NCBI GenBank assembly: GCA_937958295.1
Contig: CALFEY010000396.1
Location: forward strand, 1-23,011
Origin: an uncultured Pseudomonadota bacterium
Lineage (GTDB): Bacteria; Pseudomonadota; Gammaproteobacteria; Burkholderiales; Casimicrobiaceae
DNA length: 23,011 nt
Direction: 5' to 3'
Positions within the stretch are counted from its first letter, which is position 1, and each line of letters starts with the position of its first letter. Below the pieces are notes generated by a model that was not told the origin of the DNA, searched no databases, and was given only the letters and a program-made list of their open reading frames with translations. Both the position numbers and the translations under genes were made by a program. Shown in pieces: positions 7,371 to 15,320 of this stretch.

Positions 7371-9980
7371 CTACATCCGCAGCCCTTCGTACAGTGCCGT
7401 CTCCAGGCGCAGCAGGGCCTGCTCGTCGTGGAGACGGTTGCCCTCGAGCAGGAAGACGTCCTCCGCGCGGTCGCCGAGCGTGTTGATCTTCGCGCTCGCC
7501 ACGCTCACGTTGCCTTCGGCGAGCGTGTAGGCGATGGAGGCGAGCAGGCCGGGCCGGTCGCCTGCGGTGACTTCCAGGATGTAGTGCGTGCCCTTGTCGT
7601 CCGGGAAGATCTGGATCTCCGGCGTGAGCGGAAAGTGCTTCACGCGGCGGGACACCCGTCCCGCCACCGGGCGCTCGAGCGGCGGCCGGGCGAGCAGCAG
7701 GCGCGACAGCTCCATCTCCACCATCGATAGCGTCTCCCGGTAGGACGTGCCGCGCAGCGCCGGATCGTTCAGCGTGAAGGTGTCGAGCGCGAACCCCGAG
7801 CGCGTGGTGTGGATCTTTGCCTCATAGATCGACAATCCGGCGCGGCCGAAGAAGCCGCACAGGCGCGCGAAGAGATCCTTCTCGTCCGGCGCGTACACCA
7901 GCACCTGCATGCCAGCGCCGTCGCGGGAGAGCCGCGCCTTTACGACGGGCACCGTCTTCTCGACGCGCCAGTACAAGTGCCGCGCGTGCCATGCGATCTC
8001 CTCGGCGTTGTGCCGCTGGAAGTACGGTGTGTCCAGGTGCTTCCATAGCGCCGCTTCCGCGTTGTCGGGCACGGCGTACAGGCGGAGCAGACGCCGCGAA
8101 TCGGCACGCCTTGCATCGATGCTGTCAAGCACGGTGCGCTCGGGGGCATCGCCGGCAATGACGGCGCGTGCAGCTTGGTAGAGATCCTCGAGGAGCTTGC
8201 CCTTCCAGTTGTTCCACACCTTCGGGCTGGTGCCGCGGATGTCCGCCACGGTGAGCAGGTACAGCGCGGCGAGGCGCCGCTCGGTACCTACGCGCTCGGC
8301 AAAGGCACGGATCACGGCGGGGTCGGTGAGATCCTGCTTCTGCGCCGTGGACGACATCACGAGATGCTGCTCCACGAGCCACTCGACGAGCTCGGCGTCT
8401 GCCGGCAGCAGGCCATGATCGCGGCAGAAGCGCCGCGCGTCCCGCGCGCCGAGGCTCGAGTGGTCGCCGCCGCGTCCCTTGGCGATGTCATGGAAGAGGC
8501 CCGCCACGTACAGCACCCAGCGCCGCTCGAAGTCGGCCATGAGCCGCGAGCACAGCGGGTACTCGTGCGCGTGCTGGGGCTCGGTGAAGCGGCGCAGGTT
8601 GCGGATCACCATGAGAATGTGCTCGTCCACGGCGTATACGTGGAAGAGGTCGTGCTGCATCTGCCCCACGATGCGCCCGAACACCGGCAGGTACTGGCCG
8701 AGCACGCCGTACAGGTTCATCCGCCGCAAGCCGTGCAACAGGCCGCGCTCCGCGCGGAACATGGCGATGAAGCGCTCGCGGTTGGCGGGGTCGGCCCGGA
8801 AGCCGGTATCGATGCGGTAGCGCTCCGCCCAGATCGCCCGTACCGTGCGGGCGGTCATGCCCTTGAGCTCCCGGCGCGTCTGTTGGAGCAGGAATGCATC
8901 GAGCATGGCCGATGGACGCTGGGCGAAGAGGCCGTCCTCGCGGATGTCGAGGAGCTCGTCCACCTGCTGGAACTCGCCGTCGATGATCACCGGGGTGGTT
9001 GCCGCCGGATGCAGCCGTGCGTGCAGGTTGGACAGCAGGATCGTGTTGACCTGCAGCACCAGCTTGGCCGCTCGGTAATACCGCTGCATGAGCTGCTCGC
9101 TCGCACGCTTGGCCCGCGTGTCCTTGAGGCCGAGCTCGGCGGCGAGGGCGTTCTGCGCATCGAAGACGAGGCGATCCTCGCGGCGGCCGAGCAGATAGTG
9201 CAGGCGGATGCGCAGGCCCCCGATCAAGCGCTCCTGGCGGGCAACGGCGCGCGCCTCGCCGAGCGTCATAAGGCCGTTGCGGGCGAGCTCGCGCCATGAG
9301 CTGCCGAAGCCGGCGGCGCGTGCGATCCACAGCACGGACGCGAGGTCGCGCAATCCGCCGGGGCTCTCCTTGACGTTGGGCTCCAGGTTGTAGATCGCGT
9401 CCTGGTGCTTGAGATGGCGCGCCTGCTGCTCGAGGACCTTTGCGTCGTAGAACGCGCGGATGTCGAGCTTGGCCTCGAAGCGTCGGCGGAACAGCCGCAG
9501 CAGCGCCCGGGACCCGGCGAGGAGGCGGTTCTCGAGCAGGCTCGTGCGGGTCGAGACGTCGGCCTCCATCTCGACTTCGCACTCGGCAATCGTGCGTACG
9601 GCATGCGACAGCTCGATGCCGATGTCCCAGAGCGTGGCAAAGAAGCGCTCGATCGCCGCCGCGGGGGTGACGGCGTCATCGGGCAGGAGCACCAGCACGT
9701 CCACGTCGGAGTGCGGATAGAGTTGGCCACGACCGTAGCCGCCCACGGCCACGGCGGCCAGGGCGGGAGGCATGCGGCACTCCCGCCACACGCCGCGGAT
9801 CACCTCGTCGACGAGCGCCGCGTGATCACGGGTGAGCCGGGCGGTATCGGGGTCGGCGTAGAACGCCTCGCGCAGGACTTGGCGTCGCTCGCGCAGGTGC
9901 GCGCGCAGCGCCGGGATGTCGGGTACCCCCTCCGCGACGGGTGCTGCGGGCGCGTCCTGCGTCGGCAGCGGCGTGGCCAC
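7371..9980 (-). CDS. glnD: Bifunctional PII uridylyltransferase/uridylyl-removing enzyme GlnD
   Basis: GlnD senses glutamine and adds or removes UMP on PII proteins, controlling glutamine synthetase and nitrogen-regulated transcription. The domain order is complete. The nucleotidyltransferase has GGYGRGQLYPHSDVDVL at about 80–96. A central helical region follows, then an HD domain with LFHDIAKGRGGDHSS at about 495–510. Two C-terminal ACT domains begin near 688 (VLVYAPDEKDLFARL) and 797 (YILEVTAGDRPGLLAS). The GTG at 9980 is chosen: it lies eight bases past the map stop and gives 869 residues, the usual size. The frame stays open further upstream but only as a shadow of map. The ribosome site is weak, so coupling to map is likely. 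Confidence 0.95.
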   Translation of the reverse strand: MATPLPTQDAPAAPVAEGVPDIPALRAHLRERRQVLREAFYADPDTARLTRDHAALVDEVIRGVWRECRMPPALAAVAVGGYGRGQLYPHSDVDVLVLLPDDAVTPAAAIERFFATLWDIGIELSHAVRTIAECEVEMEADVSTRTSLLENRLLAGSRALLRLFRRRFEAKLDIRAFYDAKVLEQQARHLKHQDAIYNLEPNVKESPGGLRDLASVLWIARAAGFGSSWRELARNGLMTLGEARAVARQERLIGGLRIRLHYLLGRREDRLVFDAQNALAAELGLKDTRAKRASEQLMQRYYRAAKLVLQVNTILLSNLHARLHPAATTPVIIDGEFQQVDELLDIREDGLFAQRPSAMLDAFLLQQTRRELKGMTARTVRAIWAERYRIDTGFRADPANRERFIAMFRAERGLLHGLRRMNLYGVLGQYLPVFGRIVGQMQHDLFHVYAVDEHILMVIRNLRRFTEPQHAHEYPLCSRLMADFERRWVLYVAGLFHDIAKGRGGDHSSLGARDARRFCRDHGLLPADAELVEWLVEQHLVMSSTAQKQDLTDPAVIRAFAERVGTERRLAALYLLTVADIRGTSPKVWNNWKGKLLEDLYQAARAVIAGDAPERTVLDSIDARRADSRRLLRLYAVPDNAEAALWKHLDTPYFQRHNAEEIAWHARHLYWRVEKTVPVVKARLSRDGAGMQVLVYAPDEKDLFARLCGFFGRAGLSIYEAKIHTTRSGFALDTFTLNDPALRGTSYRETLSMVEMELSRLLLARPPLERPVAGRVSRRVKHFPLTPEIQIFPDDKGTHYILEVTAGDRPGLLASIAYTLAEGNVSVASAKINTLGDRAEDVFLLEGNRLHDEQALLRLETALYEGLRM

Positions 9981-9988
9981 GAGGGGCG

Positions 9989-10789
9989 TCAGGCCGCCAG
10001 GGCGGGAGGGGCAGGCGATCCCGCGGACACGGTGAGCACGTCGTAGCCGTCCTCGGTGACGAGCACGGTGTGCTCCCACTGCGCGGAAAGCGAATGATCG
10101 GCCGTGACGATGGTCCAGCCATCGGCGAGGGCGCGGATGCCGGGGCGCCCGGCGTTGATCATGGGCTCGATGGTGAAGATCATCCCGGGCTGGAGCTTGA
10201 GCCCGGTGCCCGGTCGGCCGTAGTGCAGCACCTGGGGCTCCTCGTGGAACTGGCGCCCGATGCCGTGGCCGCAGAACTCGCGCACGACCGAGAAGCCGTG
10301 GCCTTCGGCGAAGCGCTGGATCGTGGCACCGATGTCGCCCAGGTGAGCCCCTGGGCGCACTGCGCGAATGCCGCGCCACATTGCGTCGTAGGTGAGGTCG
10401 GACAGGCGCTTGGCCTGGATGGAAGGCTTGCCCACGGTGAACATGCGGCTCGTATCGCCGTGGAAGCCGTCCTTGATCACCGTGACGTCGACGTTGACGA
10501 TGTCGCCGTCCTTGAGCTTCTTGTCGCCGGGTATGCCGTGGCACACCACGTGGTTGATCGACGTGCAAAGCGACGCCGGATACGGCGAATGCCCCGGCGG
10601 CGCGTAGTTGAGGGTGGCCGGGATCGTGTTCTGCACGTCGAGCATGTAGCGGTGCGCAAGTTCGTTGATCTCGCCCGTGGTCACGCCCGGCTTGACGTGC
10701 GGCGTGAGGTAGTCGAGGAGCTCCGAAGCGAGCCGCCCCGCCACGCGCATGCTCTCGATCTCCTCCGGCGTCTTGATGTGGACGGACAT
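9989..10789 (-). CDS. map: Type I methionine aminopeptidase
   Basis: This 266-residue cytosolic metallopeptidase removes N-terminal methionine after deformylation. Metal ligands are all present: Asp101 (VNVDVTV), Asp112 (HGDTSRMF), His175 (CGHGIGR), Glu208 (FTIEPM) and Glu239 (QWEHT). A substrate-binding histidine, His84 (VCHGIPG), is also visible. The pita-bread fold is complete without the N-terminal zinc-finger extension of longer forms. The ATG at 10789 lies five bases after the dapD stop, and glnD begins eight bases beyond its own stop, so dapD–map–glnD form one operon. The same three genes are neighbours in many proteobacteria. Confidence 0.96.
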   Translation of the reverse strand: MSVHIKTPEEIESMRVAGRLASELLDYLTPHVKPGVTTGEINELAHRYMLDVQNTIPATLNYAPPGHSPYPASLCTSINHVVCHGIPGDKKLKDGDIVNVDVTVIKDGFHGDTSRMFTVGKPSIQAKRLSDLTYDAMWRGIRAVRPGAHLGDIGATIQRFAEGHGFSVVREFCGHGIGRQFHEEPQVLHYGRPGTGLKLQPGMIFTIEPMINAGRPGIRALADGWTIVTADHSLSAQWEHTVLVTEDGYDVLTVSAGSPAPPALAA

Positions 10790-10794
10790 CGCGA

Positions 10795-11625
10795 TCAGGC
10801 CCGCAGGAGCTCGTTGATGCTGGTCTTGCTGCGCGTCTTCGCGTCGACCTGCTTCACGATCACGGCGCAGTAGAGCTGGCAGCCGTCCTTGCCCGACGGC
10901 AGGCTGCCCGCCACCACCACGGAACCGGCCGGCACGCGGCCGTAGGTGATGCTGCCCGTGGCGCGGTCGTAGATCTTGGTGCTTTGGCCGATGAACACGC
11001 CCATTCCGAGCACCGAGTTCTCCTCGACGATGACGCCCTCCACGACTTCGGAGCGCGCGCCGATGAAGCAGTTGTCCTCGATGATCGTGGGGTTGGCTTG
11101 CAGAGGCTCCAGCACGCCGCCGATGCCGACACCGCCTGACAGGTGCACGTTCTTGCCGATCTGCGCGCACGATCCCACCGTGGCCCAGGTGTCGACCATG
11201 GTCCCCTCGTCGACGTAGGCGCCGATATTCACGTACGACGGCATCAGCACCACGTTGCGCGCGATGAACGCGCCGCGCCGCGCCACGGCCGGCGGCACCA
11301 CCCGCACCCCGGCGGCGGCGAAGGCCTCGTCGGTGTAGTGGGCGAACTTGGTGGGCACCTTGTCGTAGAAGCGAAATGGCACCTGTGGCCCCGACAGCCC
11401 GATCCCCGCGTTGTCGGCGAGGCGGAAGGACAGCAGCACCGCCTTCTTGAGCCACTGGTGCACGACCCACTTCCCGGCATGCTTCTCGGCGACGCGGGCG
11501 CGGCCGGCATCGAGTTCGGCGATGGCATGCGCCACGGCGTCACGGACCTCCGCGGGGGCCGAGGTGGGGGTCAGCGTGGTGCGCGTTTCCCAGGCGGTGT
11601 CGATGACGGAGGCGAGGTCGGACAT
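10795..11625 (-). CDS. dapD: Tetrahydrodipicolinate N-succinyltransferase DapD
   Basis: The 276-residue protein has an N-terminal helical domain (1 to about 100, ending in PTKFAHYTDEAFAAAG), then a left-handed beta-helix of hexapeptide repeats (ARRGAFIARNVVLMP through VLGMGVFIGQSTKI). DapD transfers succinyl from succinyl-CoA to tetrahydrodipicolinate, the first committed step of the succinylase lysine/diaminopimelate route; family members act as trimers. Family motifs GTMVDTWATVGSCAQIG and SGGVGIGGVLEPLQA are intact. The ATG at 11625 fits the family N-terminus MSDLASVIDTAWE. A perfect TATAAT lies 36–41 bases upstream. dapC precedes it on the same strand with a 138-base gap, and map follows after five bases. 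Confidence 0.97.
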   Translation of the reverse strand: MSDLASVIDTAWETRTTLTPTSAPAEVRDAVAHAIAELDAGRARVAEKHAGKWVVHQWLKKAVLLSFRLADNAGIGLSGPQVPFRFYDKVPTKFAHYTDEAFAAAGVRVVPPAVARRGAFIARNVVLMPSYVNIGAYVDEGTMVDTWATVGSCAQIGKNVHLSGGVGIGGVLEPLQANPTIIEDNCFIGARSEVVEGVIVEENSVLGMGVFIGQSTKIYDRATGSITYGRVPAGSVVVAGSLPSGKDGCQLYCAVIVKQVDAKTRSKTSINELLRA

Positions 11626-11660
11626 GGAGTTGTTGGGCCAATGGGCGGGCGAAAGGCGAA

Positions 11661-11666
11661 ATTATA
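11661..11666 (-). promoter_or_regulatory. Candidate -10 element for the dapD–map–glnD operon
   Basis: TATAAT reads 5'-3' on the minus strand in the dapC–dapD gap and matches the -10 consensus perfectly. Transcription would begin near 11654, about 28 bases before the dapD ATG. No good -35 lies at the right spacing; the nearest similar hexamer, TTGGGA, is 20 bases away. An activator or an extended contact may be needed. Confidence 0.45.
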
Positions 11667-11763
11667 GAGGAAGCCGTGCCGCGCCCTCCCAAGGTGGGGA
11701 CGGACATCGGCGGTGCAACGCGACCGTGGCGGTCGTCGACAAGGCCCCCGCGGCGGCCCTCGC

Positions 11764-12978
11764 CTAGGCGGCTGTGACGCTACGCTCGATCCGCTGCGTG
11801 AAGGCCACCAGCCGGTCGATGGCCTCCGCGCACTCCGCCTGCGTGGCCACGAGCGCGAGACGGATGCGGTCACGTCCCGGGTTCACGCCGTCCGCCTCGC
11901 GGCCGACATAGCTACCGGGCAGCACCGTGACGTTCTCCTCCGCGAAGAGGCGGCGGGCGAACTGGGCGTCGTCGATCGGCGTGCGCGCCCACAGATAGAA
12001 CGCTGCCTCGGGCATCGCGCAGGGCAGCACCGCGTTCACGCGCGGCTGCAGCGCCGCGAACTTGGCGGCGTATTCGGTACGGTTCGCGCGCACATGCGTC
12101 TCGTCGTTCCATGCCGCGACGCTGGCGGCGGCCACCGGGCCGCTCATGGCGCTGCCGTGATAAGTGCGATACAGGAGAAAGGCCTTGAGCAGCGCCGCGT
12201 CGCCCGCGACGTAGCCGGAGCGCAGGCCCGGCGCATTGGATCGCTTGGACAGGCTGCCGAACACCACGAGGCGCGGATAGCCGGCGCGTCCTTCAAGCTG
12301 CGCCGCGGCGAGGGCGCCGAGCGGCGGCCTTGCCTCGTCGAAGTAGATCTCCGAATAGCACTCATCGGAGGCAATGACGAAGCCGTGGCGGTCGGACAGC
12401 GCGAAAAGCTCGCGCCATTCCGCTCGGTCGAGGGCGCGGCCGGTGGGGTTGTCGGGCGAGCACACGTAGAGGAGCTGCGTGCGCGCCCAGACGGTCTCGG
12501 GCACGGCGGCAAAGTCGTGCACGTAGCCGTGCTCGGGCAGGGCGTTCACGCAATGGATGCGCGCGCCCGCGAGGAGCGCCGCCCCTTCGTAGATCTGGTA
12601 GAACGGGTTGGGGACCACCACGGTGGCCTCCGGACGCGAGCCATCGAGCACGGTCTGCGCGAACGAGAAGAGCGCCTCGCGGCTGCCCAGCACGGGCAGC
12701 ACCTGGGTCGCGGGATCGAGCGCCGGGATCGCGTGGCGGCGCCCGAGCCACGCGGCAACCGCCTCGCGCAGGGCAGGCGGACCAATCGTCGTGGGATAAT
12801 TCGAGAACGTTCCCGCTGCGGCGTCGAGCGCCTCCAGGATGAGCCGCGGCGTGGGATGCCGCGGCTCCCCGAGCGAAAGACTGATGGCCCGCTTGGCGGG
12901 ATCGGGGTTCACGCCCGCGAACAGCGCGCGCAGCTTCTCGAACGGGTACGGGGATAGCAGACCGAGGCGGGGGTTCAC
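11764..12978 (-). CDS. dapC: Succinyldiaminopimelate transaminase DapC
   Basis: This fold-type I pyridoxal-phosphate aminotransferase transfers an amino group from glutamate to N-succinyl-2-amino-6-ketopimelate, the step between DapD and DapE. Visible family features are the N-terminal LLSPYPFEKLRALF, SLGEPRHP, NPFYQIYEG, CSPDNPTG and the PLP-lysine segment SLSKRSNAPGLRSG with Lys245. The GTG at 12978 (404 residues) is preferred over a TTG at 13002: it gives the family-like start NPRLGLLSPYPFE, and a perfect TATAAT at 13010–13005 would place the transcript start near 12998, leaving the TTG outside the message. Neither start has a good ribosome site. Proximity to dapD supports DapC over other aminotransferases. 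Confidence 0.9.
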   Translation of the reverse strand: MNPRLGLLSPYPFEKLRALFAGVNPDPAKRAISLSLGEPRHPTPRLILEALDAAAGTFSNYPTTIGPPALREAVAAWLGRRHAIPALDPATQVLPVLGSREALFSFAQTVLDGSRPEATVVVPNPFYQIYEGAALLAGARIHCVNALPEHGYVHDFAAVPETVWARTQLLYVCSPDNPTGRALDRAEWRELFALSDRHGFVIASDECYSEIYFDEARPPLGALAAAQLEGRAGYPRLVVFGSLSKRSNAPGLRSGYVAGDAALLKAFLLYRTYHGSAMSGPVAAASVAAWNDETHVRANRTEYAAKFAALQPRVNAVLPCAMPEAAFYLWARTPIDDAQFARRLFAEENVTVLPGSYVGREADGVNPGRDRIRLALVATQAECAEAIDRLVAFTQRIERSVTAA

Positions 12979-13004
12979 GGTGCAGGACAGGCTCGAAAGC
13001 AACG

Positions 13005-13010
13005 ATTATA
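13005..13010 (-). promoter_or_regulatory. Candidate -10 element for dapC
   Basis: A perfect TATAAT on the minus strand lies in the divergent dapC–gspC-like gap. The start point would be near 12998, about 20 bases before the GTG at 12978. No recognisable -35 is found at 16–18 bases spacing. It resembles the arrangement ahead of dapD. Confidence 0.4.
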
Positions 13011-13062
13011 GCGACGCGGGGTCCTGCTCCCGCTGCGCCCGCCTGCCTGCTTCCGCGCGCGC

Positions 13063-13911
13063 ATGACGCTGCGCTCGTCTGCATTGAGCATCGGGGGCTT
13101 CCTGGCCACTGCCGCCGCATTGGCGCTGCTCGTCGGCGTGCTCGCGTGGTGGGGTTGGCGCTGGGTGGGACCTGCCGCCGTCACCGTGACGCCTGCCACG
13201 CCCGCGGACCCCGCGGCAGTGATCCTCGCCTCGGGACTCTGGCACGGTCCCGGAGCTGCGAGTCCCGCGCCCGAAGCGCGCAAGGACGAGCCCGCCGCCC
13301 TGGCTGGCGACACGCGGCTCCTCGGGGTGTTCGCGGAACGAAACGGTCGGGGCTATGCGCTCTTCCGGCTGCCATCCGGCCCGCGCCTCGTGGGCGCCGG
13401 ACAGGAGATCGCGCAGGGCGCGTCGCTCGTGGCCGTCTTCCCCGACGGCATCACGATCCGCGAAGGCGGCACGGAGCGCCGCATCGCATTGCGCAGCGAC
13501 CCCGCGCCGAAGTCCGCCCCCACCACGCCAAATGCTTCGCCGACGGCCGCCGCGCGACCCGTGCGCAGCGCGGCGTGCACGCCGCCGGCAGGCTTCAAGG
13601 GACCGGTACTGCGCTTGAACGCCGAGCTCTTCCAGGGAATCATCGCCAAGCCCGGGACGTGGACCACGCTTTTCGTGGCCGATCGCGGCGGGCTCTCGGT
13701 GCGCAACGACAGCGGCTTCTCCGCCATGCTCGCGATGCGCAAGGGCGATCGCCTCACGCAGGCCAACGGAATCGCCCTCACCGCGCCCGACGACCTCGTG
13801 AGTGCGGTGCTGCGGCCGCTCGCCGCGCAGCAGCAGGTGCGGGTGGTGGGTCAGCGCGACGGCCAGCCGCGCGAATGGCTGCTGCTCAACGCGGGATCGT
13901 GTCCCGCCTGA
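13063..13911 (+). CDS. Type II secretion system protein C-like (GspC) inner-membrane protein
   Basis: This 282-residue protein has one N-terminal membrane segment (about 9–32) and a periplasmic remainder. Residues about 80–145 (LLGVFAERNGRGYALF, LVGAGQEIAQGASL) match the homology region of GspC, which contacts the GspD secretin. A proline/alanine linker follows (147–175). Residues about 205–276 look like a PDZ domain (SGFSAMLAMRKGDRLTQANG). Cys171 and Cys280 flank the PDZ region and could form a disulfide. In full systems GspC links the inner-membrane platform to the secretin. Here no other gsp gene is nearby: it is divergent from dapC and converges on gph. It may serve a gsp cluster elsewhere or an unrelated envelope role. 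Confidence 0.75.
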   Translation: MTLRSSALSIGGFLATAAALALLVGVLAWWGWRWVGPAAVTVTPATPADPAAVILASGLWHGPGAASPAPEARKDEPAALAGDTRLLGVFAERNGRGYALFRLPSGPRLVGAGQEIAQGASLVAVFPDGITIREGGTERRIALRSDPAPKSAPTTPNASPTAAARPVRSAACTPPAGFKGPVLRLNAELFQGIIAKPGTWTTLFVADRGGLSVRNDSGFSAMLAMRKGDRLTQANGIALTAPDDLVSAVLRPLAAQQQVRVVGQRDGQPREWLLLNAGSCPA

Positions 13912-13918
13912 GGTGCCT

Positions 13919-14599
13919 TCAGGCCGGCAGCCAGGCGACGAGGTCGAGGGGACGGTCGAGCCAGCCGGTGGCCGGCCAGCGGCGCGCATCGCCGCCAACG
14001 CCCATATAGCCGTAGCCCGCGACGAGTGTGGCCATGCCGGCGGCGTTGCCGGCTTCCACGTCGCGCAGGTCGTCGCCCACGTATACGCAGCGGGTGGGCT
14101 CCACGCGCAGGGCCTGCGCGGCGTGCAGCAGCGGGGCCGGATGCGGCTTGGGATGAGGCGTGGTGTCGCCGCCCACCAGCACCGCCGAGCGCGTCGCGAG
14201 CTTGAGCGACGTCACCACGGGCTGTGCAAAGCGCATGAACTTGTTGGTGACGATGCCCCACTTGATCCCGCGCGCCTCGATCGCATCCAGCATCTCGGGC
14301 ACGCCGTCGAAGAGCGTGGTCTTATTGGCGAGGCAGCCGGCGTAGTTGGCGAGGAACGTCTCGCGCAGGGCGGCGTATTCCGCGTGCTCGGGCGTGATGC
14401 CCATGCCCCGATGCAGCAGCCCGCGCGCGCCGGAGGAGGCATAGGGCCGCAGGTCGGCATCCGGCATGGGCGGCATGCCGCGCACCTCGCGGATCATGTT
14501 GAGGGCGAGGGCCAGGTCGCCGGCGGAGTCGGCGAGGGTGCCGTCGAGGTCGAAGAGCACGGCTTCCACCGGCAGCGGCCGGGGCGCGTCAGGAGTCAT
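13919..14599 (-). CDS. gph: Phosphoglycolate phosphatase (HAD superfamily)
   Basis: This 226-residue HAD hydrolase has motif I DLDGT with nucleophile Asp17 and general acid Asp19, a helical cap domain (about 30–95), the motif II region IVTNK, a lysine in PHPKPHP, and motif IV GDDLRDVEAG near 173–182. Gph hydrolyses 2-phosphoglycolate from DNA repair or oxygenase side reactions. HAD substrate assignment from sequence is uncertain, but the coupling to ubiG is a classic proteobacterial arrangement and favours Gph. The ATG at 14599 is chosen because it overlaps the ubiG stop by 11 bases and leads straight into the Rossmann strand; a longer frame begins at 14623 inside ubiG. It ends seven bases from the convergent gspC-like gene. 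Confidence 0.9.
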   Translation of the reverse strand: MTPDAPRPLPVEAVLFDLDGTLADSAGDLALALNMIREVRGMPPMPDADLRPYASSGARGLLHRGMGITPEHAEYAALRETFLANYAGCLANKTTLFDGVPEMLDAIEARGIKWGIVTNKFMRFAQPVVTSLKLATRSAVLVGGDTTPHPKPHPAPLLHAAQALRVEPTRCVYVGDDLRDVEAGNAAGMATLVAGYGYMGVGGDARRWPATGWLDRPLDLVAWLPA

Positions 14600-15320
14600 G
14601 GGCAGGCTTGCGGAACGCCGCAAGGTAGTTCACCGAGGTGTCGGGCTCGAGCCGGTACACGCGGGTGAGGGGGTTGTAGGTCATGCCGTTCATCGCGGCC
14701 AGGTCGAGGCCCGCGCGCCGGGCATGGCGGGCGAGCTCGGCCGGCCGCACGAACTTGGTCCAGTCGTGGGTGCCGCGCGGCAGCAGGCGCAGGACGTATT
14801 CGGCGCCGAGGATCGCAAACGCGTATGACTTGGGATTGCGATTGAGCGTGGCGAACACCACCGTACCGCCGGGCGTCGCGGCGCGGGCGCAGGCCGCGAC
14901 GATGGAGGCGGGATCGGGGACGTGCTCGAGCATCTCCATGCAGGTGACGACATCGAAGTGGCCCGGATGCTCCGCGGCGAAGGTCTCGGCCGCCACCAGG
15001 CGGTAGGTGACGGCGATGCCCGAGTCGAGGCCGTGCAGCCGCGCTACGCCGAGCGCCCGCTCCGACAGGTCGATGCCGGTCACCTCGGCGCCGGCCATGG
15101 CCATCGCTTCGGCCAAGATGCCGCCGCCGCAGCCCACGTCCAGGACGCGCTTGCCCGCCAGCCCACCCGCCATCGTCTCGATCCAGCCGAGGCGCAGTGG
15201 ATTGATCTCGTGCAGTGGGCGGAACTCGCTATTGGGATCCCACCAGCGATGCGCGATCTCCGAGAACTTGGCGAGCTCGGCCGGATCGGCGTTGGGGGCG
15301 TGGACGGAGACGTGGGTCAT
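14589..15320 (-). CDS. ubiG: Ubiquinone biosynthesis O-methyltransferase UbiG
   Basis: This 243-residue class I S-adenosylmethionine methyltransferase has motif I VLDVGCGGG (59–67), the acidic GIDLSERAL loop, CMEMLEHVPDP and TLNRNPKSYAFAI. The N-terminal FSEIAHRWWDPNSEFRPLHE is diagnostic of UbiG, and GTHDWTKFVRP is a further family mark. UbiG performs both O-methylations in ubiquinone synthesis, so the organism should make ubiquinone and respire. The start ATG at 15320 overlaps the mtaD stop as ATGA, and gph overlaps its end, giving a translationally coupled mtaD–ubiG–gph operon. The same trio is adjacent in Pseudomonas. Confidence 0.95.
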   Translation of the reverse strand: MTHVSVHAPNADPAELAKFSEIAHRWWDPNSEFRPLHEINPLRLGWIETMAGGLAGKRVLDVGCGGGILAEAMAMAGAEVTGIDLSERALGVARLHGLDSGIAVTYRLVAAETFAAEHPGHFDVVTCMEMLEHVPDPASIVAACARAATPGGTVVFATLNRNPKSYAFAILGAEYVLRLLPRGTHDWTKFVRPAELARHARRAGLDLAAMNGMTYNPLTRVYRLEPDTSVNYLAAFRKPAHDS

